Of a DNA stretch of 32,384 nucleotides, positions 9,302-18,447 are shown one piece after another; within the stretch, counting starts at the first letter, position 1, and each line of letters begins with the position of its first letter. This DNA is from Planctomycetaceae bacterium (GTDB lineage: Bacteria; Planctomycetota; Planctomycetia; Pirellulales; UBA1268), in NCBI GenBank assembly GCA_018694455.1, contig JABHNP010000055.1:1-32384 (forward strand), read 5' to 3'. Made by a program: the position numbers and the translations under genes. Below the pieces are notes generated by a model. That model was given only the letters and a program-made list of their open reading frames with translations. It was not told where the DNA came from and made no database searches.

Positions 9302-9499
9302 CGGTAATCTCCAAGGCTCGAAAAAGTATGCAAGGTGCGGTAGTAGCTTCTATCGTTGACACGACTTGATAAAGCTCTCTCCCCGACTCCAAGAGAATAG
9401 GGTTGAACGAGGCTATATCTCAAGGGGAAGGCGTAAGCCACTGAATACAGAGAGGCTCTGTGTGATTGGTGACTCGTATACTTTCAGAAATGAGTCTTT

Positions 9500-10495
9500 C
9501 TACTTGCCTGTCTTTGACAAGTTGGCGGCAAGTCGCACTGCTTCAAAAAGACTTCCCGGGTTAGCCTTTCCGCTCCAGGCGATATCGAATGCGGTGCCAT
9601 GATCGACGCTTGTGCGGATGGCAGATAAACCGAGTGTCACATTGACCGCACGGTCAAATGCAATCATTTTGATCGGTATGTGCCCTTGGTCGTGATACAT
9701 GCAGACAACGCCGTCGAACCTTTCGCGTGACTGAGGGGTAAATGCGGTATCTGCCGGGACCGGACCGGTTGCATCAATACCTTGCCGCTTAACTTTTTTT
9801 ACCGCTGGAACAATCAGGAGTTCTTCTTCACCATTGCCGAAACGTCCGTTTTCACCAGCATGCGGGTTGAGCCCACACACCAACAATTTCGGTGCAGTAC
9901 CTCGGATGAGTGTCAAAGCATCATTGGTTAATTCAATGACCTCTGCTATTCGGGCAATGGTGAGTTGATCGCAGACCTCTGCATATCCAATGTGAGTGGT
10001 TACAAAGCTACATGCGATGTCTGCGGCATATTGCATCATGCATGTTTTGGAATCAGCGAATTGTTCGGCAAATAATTCTGTATGGCCGGGATATGAGTAA
10101 CCGGCGTTGTATATTGCTTCTTTATTAATTGGGCAGGTGACAATACCATCGACAGTGGCACGTTTCATTTCAGTGATTGCTCGAAGACAGTATTCGACCG
10201 ACGCTTCTCCACAGTTTGCTTGCACGCGTCCTGGAACAATGTTACTGAGGTCAGCTGTTGGGCAATGAATAATAGCTGGTCCTGTGACAGACGTACCAAG
10301 TGACACAACCGGTGAGGTCATCGGTAGATCGAGTAGCTTCGATACCTTCTTCAGAATGCTAGCGTCACCAAAGACAATTGGTGTGTAGTTTTTTTGCGAT
10401 CGATTGAGTAATCGAAGACATAACTCTGGGCCAACACCAGCGGGGTCGCCCATGGTAACGGCCAGTCGAGGGTGTCTTCCCGAATCCGCCGTCAC
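9500..10495 (-). CDS. pdxA: 4-hydroxythreonine-4-phosphate dehydrogenase
   Basis: RLAVTMGDPAGVGPELCLRLL, YPGHTELFAEQF, LNPHAGENGRFGNGEEELLIVPA, YHDQGHIPIKMIAFDRAVNVTLGLSAIRTSVDHGTAFDIA. GTG start overlapping the stop codon of the upstream gene. Confidence 0.95.
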   Translation of the reverse strand: MTADSGRHPRLAVTMGDPAGVGPELCLRLLNRSQKNYTPIVFGDASILKKVSKLLDLPMTSPVVSLGTSVTGPAIIHCPTADLSNIVPGRVQANCGEASVEYCLRAITEMKRATVDGIVTCPINKEAIYNAGYSYPGHTELFAEQFADSKTCMMQYAADIACSFVTTHIGYAEVCDQLTIARIAEVIELTNDALTLIRGTAPKLLVCGLNPHAGENGRFGNGEEELLIVPAVKKVKRQGIDATGPVPADTAFTPQSRERFDGVVCMYHDQGHIPIKMIAFDRAVNVTLGLSAIRTSVDHGTAFDIAWSGKANPGSLFEAVRLAANLSKTGK

Positions 10496-12129
10496 GACTT
10501 CACCGAAGGGTGGCGTTGACCTTCATGAGACGGTGCTTGGTGCCTCGCTTCACAAGTCGCTGCCAGAAAAAAATGAAAGGAGTCCGCAAGAGCAAGCCAG
10601 CTTGCCTCAATAACGTTTTCACTCACGCCCACCGTTCCCCAGACACGTTCTCCGTCAGTGCTCTGAATTGAGACACGAACTCGTGCCGCGGTACCTTCTT
10701 GTGCATTGATCACACGCACCTTGTAATCCAGTAGTTGCATCGTCTTGAGGTGAGGGAAGATTAAAGCCAGCGCCTTACGGAGCGCCGCGTCGAGTGCATT
10801 GACTGGTCCATCACCCTCGGCAACCTCATGCCGGACAGTATTTCCAACCATAATTTTGACGGTTGCTTCCGTTCGCACGGTGCCCTCAATGCTGTCTGAG
10901 CTTTCAACGTCAACGTTGTACGACACCTTTTCAAACTGGGGGTGGTATGTGCCAGCACACCGGTCCACTAACAGGTCAAAGGATGCATCCGCTGCTTCAA
11001 ATTGCCATCCTTCGTTTTCTAAGCGACAAATTTTCTGAAGAACCTTATCGAGGAGATTACGGTCATTTTTGACATCGGGCCGGCTGACCATGGCAGCGAT
11101 GTTAGATCTCCCGGATAGTTCACTGACGAGTACTCGCCGGGAGTTCCCGACGAGTTCAGGACTGATGTGTTCGTACGATTTCGTTGATTTTGCTATAGCG
11201 TGGACATGCATCCCACCTTTGTGAGCGAAGGCACTTGAACCAACAAATGCTTGGCCAGGGCGGTAGGACATATTTGCCGTTTCGTAGACAAACCGTGATA
11301 ACTCTGTGAGGTGTTTGACACCACTATCTGTGCCATGTCCGTGTGTGAGAACTTTGAATTCCGATAACTTCAGGGCTAGATTCGCTACAACAGAAATGAC
11401 ATCTGCATTTCCACATCGTTCTCCGATTCCGTTGATAGTACCCTGAGCCTGCACGCACCCGGCGTTAATTGCACTCAGCGTATTGGCAACAGCGACATCA
11501 CAGTCATTGTGACAGTGAATTCCCAGTGGCACGTCTACAGATTTACTGACGTCGGTGACAATTGATGCAATTTCGGTTGGAAGCGTGCCGCCGTTAGTGT
11601 CGCAGAGAATAAGACGGGTTGCACCACCTTTGATTGCTGCCCTGAGCGTTTGTAACGAATAAGCAGCATCCAGTTTCCATCCGTCAAAGAAGTGCTCTGC
11701 ATCGTAGAAAACATTTCGGGCTTCAGACGTAAGATAGCTCACAGTATCAGCGATCATCTCAAGATTTTCATCGAGACTCACCCCCAGGACTGTCTCAACA
11801 TGAAACGATGATGTTTTGCCGACAATAGTTATGATCGGAGTGTTGGACTCGAGGAGTGCTCTCATTCCGGGGTCTTGGCTTGCTTCCACGCCCCGACGGC
11901 GGGTCATGCCAAACGCACATAGTTTTGCAGTTTGAAATTTGATGCGTGAGGCTCGTTCAAAAAACTGGGCATCTTTTGGATTAGAGAGAGGATATCCGCC
12001 TTCGATATAGTCAACACCCGCTTCGTCCAGACGAGAAGCAACGGCTAGCTTGTCTTCAAGCGAAAAGTTTACACCTTCTCCCTGTGAGCCATCTCGGAGG
12101 GTTGTGTCGTAAATTTCAATTGTTCGCAT
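10492..12129 (-). CDS. cimA: Citramalate synthase (long CimA type; alpha-IPM/homocitrate synthase family)
   Basis: MRTIEIYDTTLRDGSQGEGVNFSLEDKLAVASRLDEAGVDYIEGGYPLSNPKD and GIHCHNDCDVAVANTLSAINAGCVQAQGTINGIGERCGNADV, plus a C-terminal LeuA-type regulatory domain. Confidence 0.9.
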   Translation of the reverse strand: MRTIEIYDTTLRDGSQGEGVNFSLEDKLAVASRLDEAGVDYIEGGYPLSNPKDAQFFERASRIKFQTAKLCAFGMTRRRGVEASQDPGMRALLESNTPIITIVGKTSSFHVETVLGVSLDENLEMIADTVSYLTSEARNVFYDAEHFFDGWKLDAAYSLQTLRAAIKGGATRLILCDTNGGTLPTEIASIVTDVSKSVDVPLGIHCHNDCDVAVANTLSAINAGCVQAQGTINGIGERCGNADVISVVANLALKLSEFKVLTHGHGTDSGVKHLTELSRFVYETANMSYRPGQAFVGSSAFAHKGGMHVHAIAKSTKSYEHISPELVGNSRRVLVSELSGRSNIAAMVSRPDVKNDRNLLDKVLQKICRLENEGWQFEAADASFDLLVDRCAGTYHPQFEKVSYNVDVESSDSIEGTVRTEATVKIMVGNTVRHEVAEGDGPVNALDAALRKALALIFPHLKTMQLLDYKVRVINAQEGTAARVRVSIQSTDGERVWGTVGVSENVIEASWLALADSFHFFLAATCEARHQAPSHEGQRHPSVKS

Positions 12130-12265
12130 TGTAGGCAAATCCTATCAGGCTGCTTCTTTCCACAAGAATACCCTCGGTTGGCTTCCAGTCGATAGCCTGC
12201 AGTCTCTTGGAATCCTTTTTTTAATAGATAGCGTGCATTACAACTATGTAGGGGTAGAGGGCAGA

Positions 12266-12709
12266 TCAAAAATATTTGATCGCTAATACACCACCAAAGA
12301 TCAGGGCCGCGCCCATAGTTCGACCTAGAGTAAGCGAATGCTGTTGAATATGCATGAGCCCGAAGTGATCAATTGCGAGCGAACAGGTTAGTTGGCCTGC
12401 GATGACAGCGGCTAGAAAAGTGGCTGTGCCCAATCGAGGTACCAGAAGGGTGCCGGAGAGTACAAAGGCAGCACCGAGCGGACCACCGATCCAGTTCCAC
12501 CAAGGTGCTGTTCGGATAAGGCCGAGCGTTGGGAGAGGTGTCCGTGCACTTAGTATAAAAATTACGGCGCAGGCCATTGTTCCGGCAATTGAGAAAAAAG
12601 CTGCATACCAGGCACTCCCAAGGGTTTCCCTTAGAGAACCATTGGCAGCTGCCTGAATAGCAATCAACATCCCAGCGGTAGCGGCAATACCAATAAAAAA
12701 CCATTGCAT
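12266..12709 (-). CDS. DMT-family transporter of the YdcZ/DUF606 type
   Basis: Four-TM protein of 147 aa. MLIAIQAAANGSLRETLGSAWYAAFFSI and LGTATFLAAVIAGQLTCSLAIDHFGL are characteristic of DUF606. Confidence 0.85.
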   Translation of the reverse strand: MQWFFIGIAATAGMLIAIQAAANGSLRETLGSAWYAAFFSIAGTMACAVIFILSARTPLPTLGLIRTAPWWNWIGGPLGAAFVLSGTLLVPRLGTATFLAAVIAGQLTCSLAIDHFGLMHIQQHSLTLGRTMGAALIFGGVLAIKYF

Positions 12710-12825
12710 AAACTGAGGCCCTTCATTTAGATGATGTCCGGTTCGAAGGCAGTTTCCAAGAAGTTACCATTGCCATACGAATGTGAAGTGGAACGTACGA
12801 ATGTGAATTAGAAGCTATACAGCAT

Positions 12826-15564
12826 TCACTCCGCATTTTCGTCGTCCTCCTCGTCTTCATAGACATATTCATACTCTTCATCGTCCTCCAGATCGTCTTC
12901 TGATTCATCCTCCTCGGCGGAATCAGCCACTTGTTCTTCTTCGGAGCCTTCCTCCTCATCGTCGTCTACTTCGTCGTTCTCAAGATCTTCCACTGCCGCG
13001 TCGTCATCAGTGGTGAGGTCTGTGTCTTCAATTGGCACGGCGATTTGTTCAGCTGCGTGTGGATTAATCTTTAACCGGCGTGGTGGCGGGTCTGGTGGCA
13101 GTGGTTCCTCACCTTGGGCCGCAGCCCATTCATCCATTGTCATTAGGACTTCACGTGCCTGGCTGCCCGCATATTGGCCAACTATGCCATCCTCTGCCAT
13201 GAAGTCGATCATTCTGGCTCCTCGACCATAGCCGACGCCTAGAGCTCGCTGAAGAAGCGAAACGCTTCCACGTCCCTCTCGGATGACAACTTCGACTGCT
13301 GCCTCATACAATTCATCTCGATCTTTTGCCGGTGCACCCTTTGTGGTGGCGTCCCCGGTTGGGGCTGGTTGTAGGTTGACAAGTTCTTTGGCGTATTGAG
13401 GTTCATTTGTACCGATCGTTGCCATGACTCGCCCAATTTCGTCATCGCTTACGAACGTTCCCTGACCACGAAGGGTAAGGCTTGTTCCTGGTGACAGGAA
13501 GAGCATGTCGCCGTTGCCAAGCAGTCGCTCAGCACCGCATTCATCAAGCACAACACGACTATCAGTACGACTCGCAACCTGAAATGCGATTCGTGCCGGC
13601 AAATTACTCTTGATGAGTCCCGTGATAACATCAACGGTTGGTTTCTGGGTCGCTAGAATAAGATGGATGCCAACAGCCCGGCTCTTCTGTGCTAGCCGAA
13701 TGATGTACTGTTCAATTTCTTTTCCTGCAGTCATCATCATGTCAGCAATTTCATCTGCAACCATAACAATATACGGCATAGTTGTTGGTATTGCGTCAGC
13801 GTCTTCATCCGTTTCCGGCTGGATTCGTTTGAGTATTTCTTCCCTTCCAAGAGAGTTGTATTGGGAAAGATGTCGGACACCTGCGCTTGCCAGAAGCGTG
13901 TAACGTTGTTCCATTTTGTCGACAGCCCAGGCCAGAATGGCTTCGGCCTTCTTCATGTCAGTGACCACCGGATGCATGAGATGAGGAAGTGACTTATATG
14001 GTGTAAGCTCTACCATTTTCGGATCGATCATGAGCATCCGCACTTCGTCGGGCCGTCGAGTCATCAGCATCGATACGATAATCGAATTGAGGCAGACACT
14101 TTTTCCGGTACCAGTTCGCCCCGCAATGAGAAGATGTGGCATCGTGGCGAGGTCGACCACCATTGGATTTCCAGAAACATCTTTCCCAAGGTAGATCGGG
14201 ATTTTCATAGCCCGACTCTTGGAGTTTGTTTCTTCCATAACTTCGCGTAGGCGAACCATTTGCCTATCGGTATTCGGAACTTCAACACCGACTGAGTTTT
14301 TGCCAGGTATTGGTGCCACGATACGGACACTTGGCACACGTAATGCGATGGCGAGGTCGTCAGCGAGATTTGTGATCTTGGCTAGTCGCAGCCCAGCCTC
14401 AAGTTCAATTTCGTACTGTGAAATAACCGGTCCAGTTTCGACCTCAACAACGCGCACTCTGAAACCAAAGTTAGCAAAGGTTTTCTCAAGAATCTTTGCA
14501 CGTTTACGAACTTCAGCCTCCTGCTCATCGAGTTCCATTTCTTCGGGAGGAAGCAAGAGTTCGACAGAAGGTAGCTCATAGTTGCCTTCTGGATCTGGTG
14601 AAATTTCAAGCTCAAGTTGACGTGTTGGACGTGATTGCCTGTTCTTAATGGGAACAAGTGCGGATGGTGGAGCTACGGTTTCCTCTTCAACCTCTTCTTC
14701 CTCTTCTTCGTACTCCTCTTCCTCGTATTCTTCTTCTACGGCATCTTCAATTTTTGGTTTTCTTCCGCGAACCTTTATGGCGATACCATCATCTTCTTTT
14801 TCAGAATCTTCGGCGTTGAGCGTCGAAGTACGGCGACGCTGCCACCATTCGGATTCAGCGGTTTCTTCAGTTGAACTGTCGCGGAGAGCGTTGATACGCA
14901 GAAGAGGATATTGAAGAAAGCGTATACTTTGTTCGCCGAGGTGTGTCACCATGCTGATTGAGAAGCGAAGTACGCGGACTACAAGGCGATCAGCAGTAAG
15001 GAAAAGTCCGACACCGAGAGCTGTAAGGCCTACAAGGGCAGCGCCAGCACTTGCGAGATGACGAATTGCCACATCAGCAACGAGCGTGCCAGCAAGACCA
15101 CCAGGGCCCCATAGAGGTCGAGGAATAAAAGAAGGCATGAATAGCGTGCACAGCATGGCGAGGCTCAGGATGGAAAACACAGCACCGCTAGCCCGCCAAG
15201 GAAGATCGGCATACCGTTGATTACGAAAGAGGCCGATGGCAAGCCCGGCTAGGAAAGCAACGCCCAACCAACCTGCAACACCGGTGGATTGGTATATGAG
15301 TGTTGAGACACTGGCGCCAAGATGACCGCATAGATTCACAGGTACAATACGTGGTGGAAACCCTCGACTGGCTGGCGGATCAGCTGGGTCAAAACTGAGA
15401 AGCGCTACAGAAACAAATATCACAATTGGAATGAGTACGATAGCAAAAAGCTGACGGGATCTGCCAATGCCGGCACGATGTGGGATATCAGGGTCGATAA
15501 TGTAGTCACCGGTGGCAAGCCGCTGGGCGACCCCACCCGCAATTTGCTGGTTGGCACTAGCCAT
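12826..15564 (-). CDS. ftsK: FtsK/SpoIIIE-family DNA translocase
   Basis: N-terminal TM segments, Walker A LLIAGRTGTGKSVCLN, PYIVMVADEIADMM, ILATQKPTVDVITGLIKSNLPARIAFQV, and a C-terminal gamma winged-helix domain (ELYEAAVEVVIREGRGSVSLLQRALGVGYGRGARMIDFM). Confidence 0.96.
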   Translation of the reverse strand: MASANQQIAGGVAQRLATGDYIIDPDIPHRAGIGRSRQLFAIVLIPIVIFVSVALLSFDPADPPASRGFPPRIVPVNLCGHLGASVSTLIYQSTGVAGWLGVAFLAGLAIGLFRNQRYADLPWRASGAVFSILSLAMLCTLFMPSFIPRPLWGPGGLAGTLVADVAIRHLASAGAALVGLTALGVGLFLTADRLVVRVLRFSISMVTHLGEQSIRFLQYPLLRINALRDSSTEETAESEWWQRRRTSTLNAEDSEKEDDGIAIKVRGRKPKIEDAVEEEYEEEEYEEEEEEVEEETVAPPSALVPIKNRQSRPTRQLELEISPDPEGNYELPSVELLLPPEEMELDEQEAEVRKRAKILEKTFANFGFRVRVVEVETGPVISQYEIELEAGLRLAKITNLADDLAIALRVPSVRIVAPIPGKNSVGVEVPNTDRQMVRLREVMEETNSKSRAMKIPIYLGKDVSGNPMVVDLATMPHLLIAGRTGTGKSVCLNSIIVSMLMTRRPDEVRMLMIDPKMVELTPYKSLPHLMHPVVTDMKKAEAILAWAVDKMEQRYTLLASAGVRHLSQYNSLGREEILKRIQPETDEDADAIPTTMPYIVMVADEIADMMMTAGKEIEQYIIRLAQKSRAVGIHLILATQKPTVDVITGLIKSNLPARIAFQVASRTDSRVVLDECGAERLLGNGDMLFLSPGTSLTLRGQGTFVSDDEIGRVMATIGTNEPQYAKELVNLQPAPTGDATTKGAPAKDRDELYEAAVEVVIREGRGSVSLLQRALGVGYGRGARMIDFMAEDGIVGQYAGSQAREVLMTMDEWAAAQGEEPLPPDPPPRRLKINPHAAEQIAVPIEDTDLTTDDDAAVEDLENDEVDDDEEEGSEEEQVADSAEEDESEDDLEDDEEYEYVYEDEEDDENAE

Positions 15565-15702
15565 TCGTATATTTCCTGTGTGTTGGTAGTACTTCTTCCC
15601 TCAACTCTACCTGCCGGATAAATTACAGGTCGCCTGATCATCCGCTTTCAAGACAAAACAGAAGCAACGGTCGCGACGACTGTACTGAATGGGTAAAGTC
15701 TG

Positions 15703-16695
15703 GTGCCCGCGGGCTACCGTGTGCATACCTACCAGTCGGACTTGAATGTCGTGAATACTCTCTTTTTTGGCGTTATGGCCGGCTTGACGGCTGCTTTCTT
15801 CAGTTCGGTATCGTACTTGGTAGCACGGCATCACGGCACTCGTGAAAAGCATACGAGCAGGCGGCTTCTGATTTTTGCTCATGTGATTATGGGTATCACA
15901 TGTGTGCTTTTAGTAATGTCTTTTTACTGTACGGATGAAATTGTACTCGGTATCTGGCGCTGGAGCATCTGGTATCCATGCATAAAATCGACAGTCACAT
16001 ATTTTGTTGGAACGTCTGTCATTTTTCGAGTACTCAGAACTTCCGATGCTTCAAAAATTTCACCACTCCTGGGTTTGAAAATTATTGCCTTAGCATTTAT
16101 CGGTGCTTTCATCTATGGACTAACTTTGGGTTTGGCACAGTGGTTCGCTGTATTTCTTTGTGCGGCTGCCGCTATTCTTCTTCAACGTGGTGGATCGGGG
16201 CTACCAGCACGATCACTGTTGTTCTTGTCTTGTGGCTGCATCTGTTTCGCAGTTGCCGATTTTGGAATCGTGGAGATGATAGACGCTCTTCAACAGAGTT
16301 TGTCGATCAATCGCTTGTCTGCAGGCTGCCTCGCACTGCTACTCACCTACATACTAGGAGGCATATTAGTAATGCCCTTTGTGTATTATGAGTACATTTC
16401 GCAGCCGGCACCAACAAGGCATGACTGGGTAGCCGCTGTTCATTACTCTTCTGCTTGGCTCTTGGCAATGTTCGGCCTTTACGCATGCATTGGCTGTGTC
16501 GGTGTGATACTGAGCACAATTCTGCAGTCAACGAGGGGCATCATGTCTGTGGTTTTGGGTACAGTATTAGCGAGACATGGTTGGGATAAACTTGAAGGTG
16601 TTGTCGATCATAGTGTTTTGTTGAAACGATTACTTGCCGCAGCATTCATGACGATTGCGATTTCAATCTATGTTATGGCGAATAAAATCAGCTGA
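15703..16695 (+). CDS. Multi-TM membrane protein, probable DMT/EamA-like permease
   Basis: About 9-10 predicted hydrophobic helices. The C-terminal half (STILQSTRGIMSVVLGTVLARHGWDKLE) resembles EamA-type transporters. The start is uncertain: GTG at 15703 or the ATG near 15775. Confidence 0.6.
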   Translation: MPAGYRVHTYQSDLNVVNTLFFGVMAGLTAAFFSSVSYLVARHHGTREKHTSRRLLIFAHVIMGITCVLLVMSFYCTDEIVLGIWRWSIWYPCIKSTVTYFVGTSVIFRVLRTSDASKISPLLGLKIIALAFIGAFIYGLTLGLAQWFAVFLCAAAAILLQRGGSGLPARSLLFLSCGCICFAVADFGIVEMIDALQQSLSINRLSAGCLALLLTYILGGILVMPFVYYEYISQPAPTRHDWVAAVHYSSAWLLAMFGLYACIGCVGVILSTILQSTRGIMSVVLGTVLARHGWDKLEGVVDHSVLLKRLLAAAFMTIAISIYVMANKIS

Positions 16696-16809
16696 TTTAT
16701 TTCTAGCAGTAGGGTTTTCTTTAAAGCTGCCGTGGGGAATAATAAAGACATTCAGGGATCGACAGATTATCACTGGAATGGGCAGCTCTGTTATTAAGGA
16801 GTATCGAGC

Positions 16810-17820
16810 ATGGTACATTGCTATAAGACGTATCGGGTGCGGAGTTCTGTATTCCACACAATGCCCGGCTTCACGCTCATTGAACTGTTAGTGGTCATCG
16901 CCATCATTGGTGTTCTTGTGGGGCTGCTCCTTCCTGCCGTGCAGTCAGCTCGTGAAAGCGGCCGAAGAATTGCCTGTGTGAATAATCTTCATCAGGTAGG
17001 CGTCGCTCTTCATCTGTATGAAAATGCACTCGGGGAATTTCCTGTAGGATGGTTGCCAGGAGGGTCTCGGCAAGCTGAATGGGGTTGGCCAGTAAAAATT
17101 CTTCCTATGCTCGATCAAGCTGTTTTGTACGATTCGTTAAATGTATCCAACCAGACACTTCGCGATGCTATTGGTGACGCCTCGACTCGTCCGTTGCTCA
17201 CGACATCAATAGGCATGTTCCGCTGCCCTAGTGACATCACACCGCCAACACTACCTGGCGGCAGTAACAACGGGCCTCAATACAACCGGCTTTTCGACTG
17301 CGACAACTGTCCAAGTGGATTTGAACCCGCAACTTCAAATTACGTTGGCAATGGTGGGCTTAATGACCCCATGCCTGTTATTGGTTCAAATGGAAATGGA
17401 ATTTTCTGGTCAGAATCTGCTGTGCGAATGAGTGACATAACTGACGGCCTTACAAAAACATTTGCCATTGGCGAGCGGCATGATCGATGCCAGTCTGGAA
17501 CCTGGATAGGTGTTCGTAATCCCCCTGGACCCGACATGTGGGGTAGTTACTGGGTTCGTGCGAGAGTGAGTGTAAAACTCAATGATCCTCGACCAATAAA
17601 TCCGACGAATTCATGCACGGAAGGATTTAGCAGTGCTCATCCTGGAGGGGGTAATTTTCTTTACTGTGACGGCAGCGTTCAATCCCTCAATGACGATATA
17701 TCATTTTCGAATGGGGGTGTAACATTTAATAATAGCAATCCAACGTATACTCCAGCGCAATTAGGGGTGTATCAACGCCTTGGCATTCGAGATGACGGCG
17801 TTCCTATGGTAGCGCCGTAG
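16810..17820 (+). CDS. DUF1559 domain protein with type IV prepilin-like N-terminal methylation signal
   Basis: GFTLIELLVVIAIIGVLVGLLLPAVQSARESGRRIACVNNLHQVGVALHLYE, and the C-terminal FSSAHPGGGNFLYCDGSVQSLND motif typical of planctomycetal DUF1559. The start could also be the ATG at 16861. Confidence 0.95.
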   Translation: MVHCYKTYRVRSSVFHTMPGFTLIELLVVIAIIGVLVGLLLPAVQSARESGRRIACVNNLHQVGVALHLYENALGEFPVGWLPGGSRQAEWGWPVKILPMLDQAVLYDSLNVSNQTLRDAIGDASTRPLLTTSIGMFRCPSDITPPTLPGGSNNGPQYNRLFDCDNCPSGFEPATSNYVGNGGLNDPMPVIGSNGNGIFWSESAVRMSDITDGLTKTFAIGERHDRCQSGTWIGVRNPPGPDMWGSYWVRARVSVKLNDPRPINPTNSCTEGFSSAHPGGGNFLYCDGSVQSLNDDISFSNGGVTFNNSNPTYTPAQLGVYQRLGIRDDGVPMVAP

Positions 17821-17844
17821 GCTTCAAAACTTTTGTAGGGGCAA

Positions 17845-18372
17845 GTGCATCACGTGGCAAATGATTTCGGACAAATTATCGCAATAGTTGAAGCTATTGG
17901 AGTCGAACTTTACCAACGGGGCAAAAGCAAACTTGCTAGCCGACCTCAATTGGCAATTGGTCTTGGTGTGTTGGTCATTTCTATTTGCCTTGTGCTTGTC
18001 GGTAAAACTGTTGGATGGGTTTTTTCATCAGATGCCGAAACACAACTCGGCCGAGTGTCAGGAACAGTTGTACTCAATGGCAAGCCATTAGCACATGCAA
18101 CCGTTGAGTTTTCTCCGGAAATGGGTTCGACATCATATGGCATCACCGATGGAAAGGGCCGCTATACACTTCAGTATCTTCCAAATCAAAGTGGCGCGGT
18201 GACTGGACATCACACTGTACGAATTACAACCTATGATTGGCGAACCACACAAGATGGCGGCAAACTGGAGGTTCCAGAACAAGTGCCGGTCCGTTACAAC
18301 AGCGAATCAATACTTGTAGCCGACATACGCACAGGATCACAATACCTCGATTGGGATCTGCGAGACGAGTGA
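17845..18372 (+). CDS. Small membrane-anchored carboxypeptidase-regulatory/transthyretin-like domain protein
   Basis: Single TM (LAIGLGVLVISICLVLVG) followed by VSGTVVLNGKPLAHATVEFSPEMGSTSYGITDGKGRYTLQYLP...GHHTVRITTY. Such proteins are commonly adjacent to DUF1559 genes. Confidence 0.78.
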   Translation: MHHVANDFGQIIAIVEAIGVELYQRGKSKLASRPQLAIGLGVLVISICLVLVGKTVGWVFSSDAETQLGRVSGTVVLNGKPLAHATVEFSPEMGSTSYGITDGKGRYTLQYLPNQSGAVTGHHTVRITTYDWRTTQDGGKLEVPEQVPVRYNSESILVADIRTGSQYLDWDLRDE

Positions 18373-18447
18373 TTGCTCTGTTTCATGGAAGAACAGTAGA
18401 AATTCGAATGAGTTCACCGAAATGAGTTCACTGGCAGACGTATTCGT

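Noticed and set aside
14635-14914. Two + strand ORFs rich in Ser/Phe (SSTSSSSSSYSSSSYSSS; FFLFFVLLFLVFFFYG)
   Set aside because: They are antisense shadows of the Glu-rich linker of ftsK; the real coding strand is clearly -.
18406-18431. Duplicated ATGAGTTCAC with a 14-bp period before the ChaA-like gene
   Set aside because: Too short and isolated to claim a regulatory element; likely a small local duplication.
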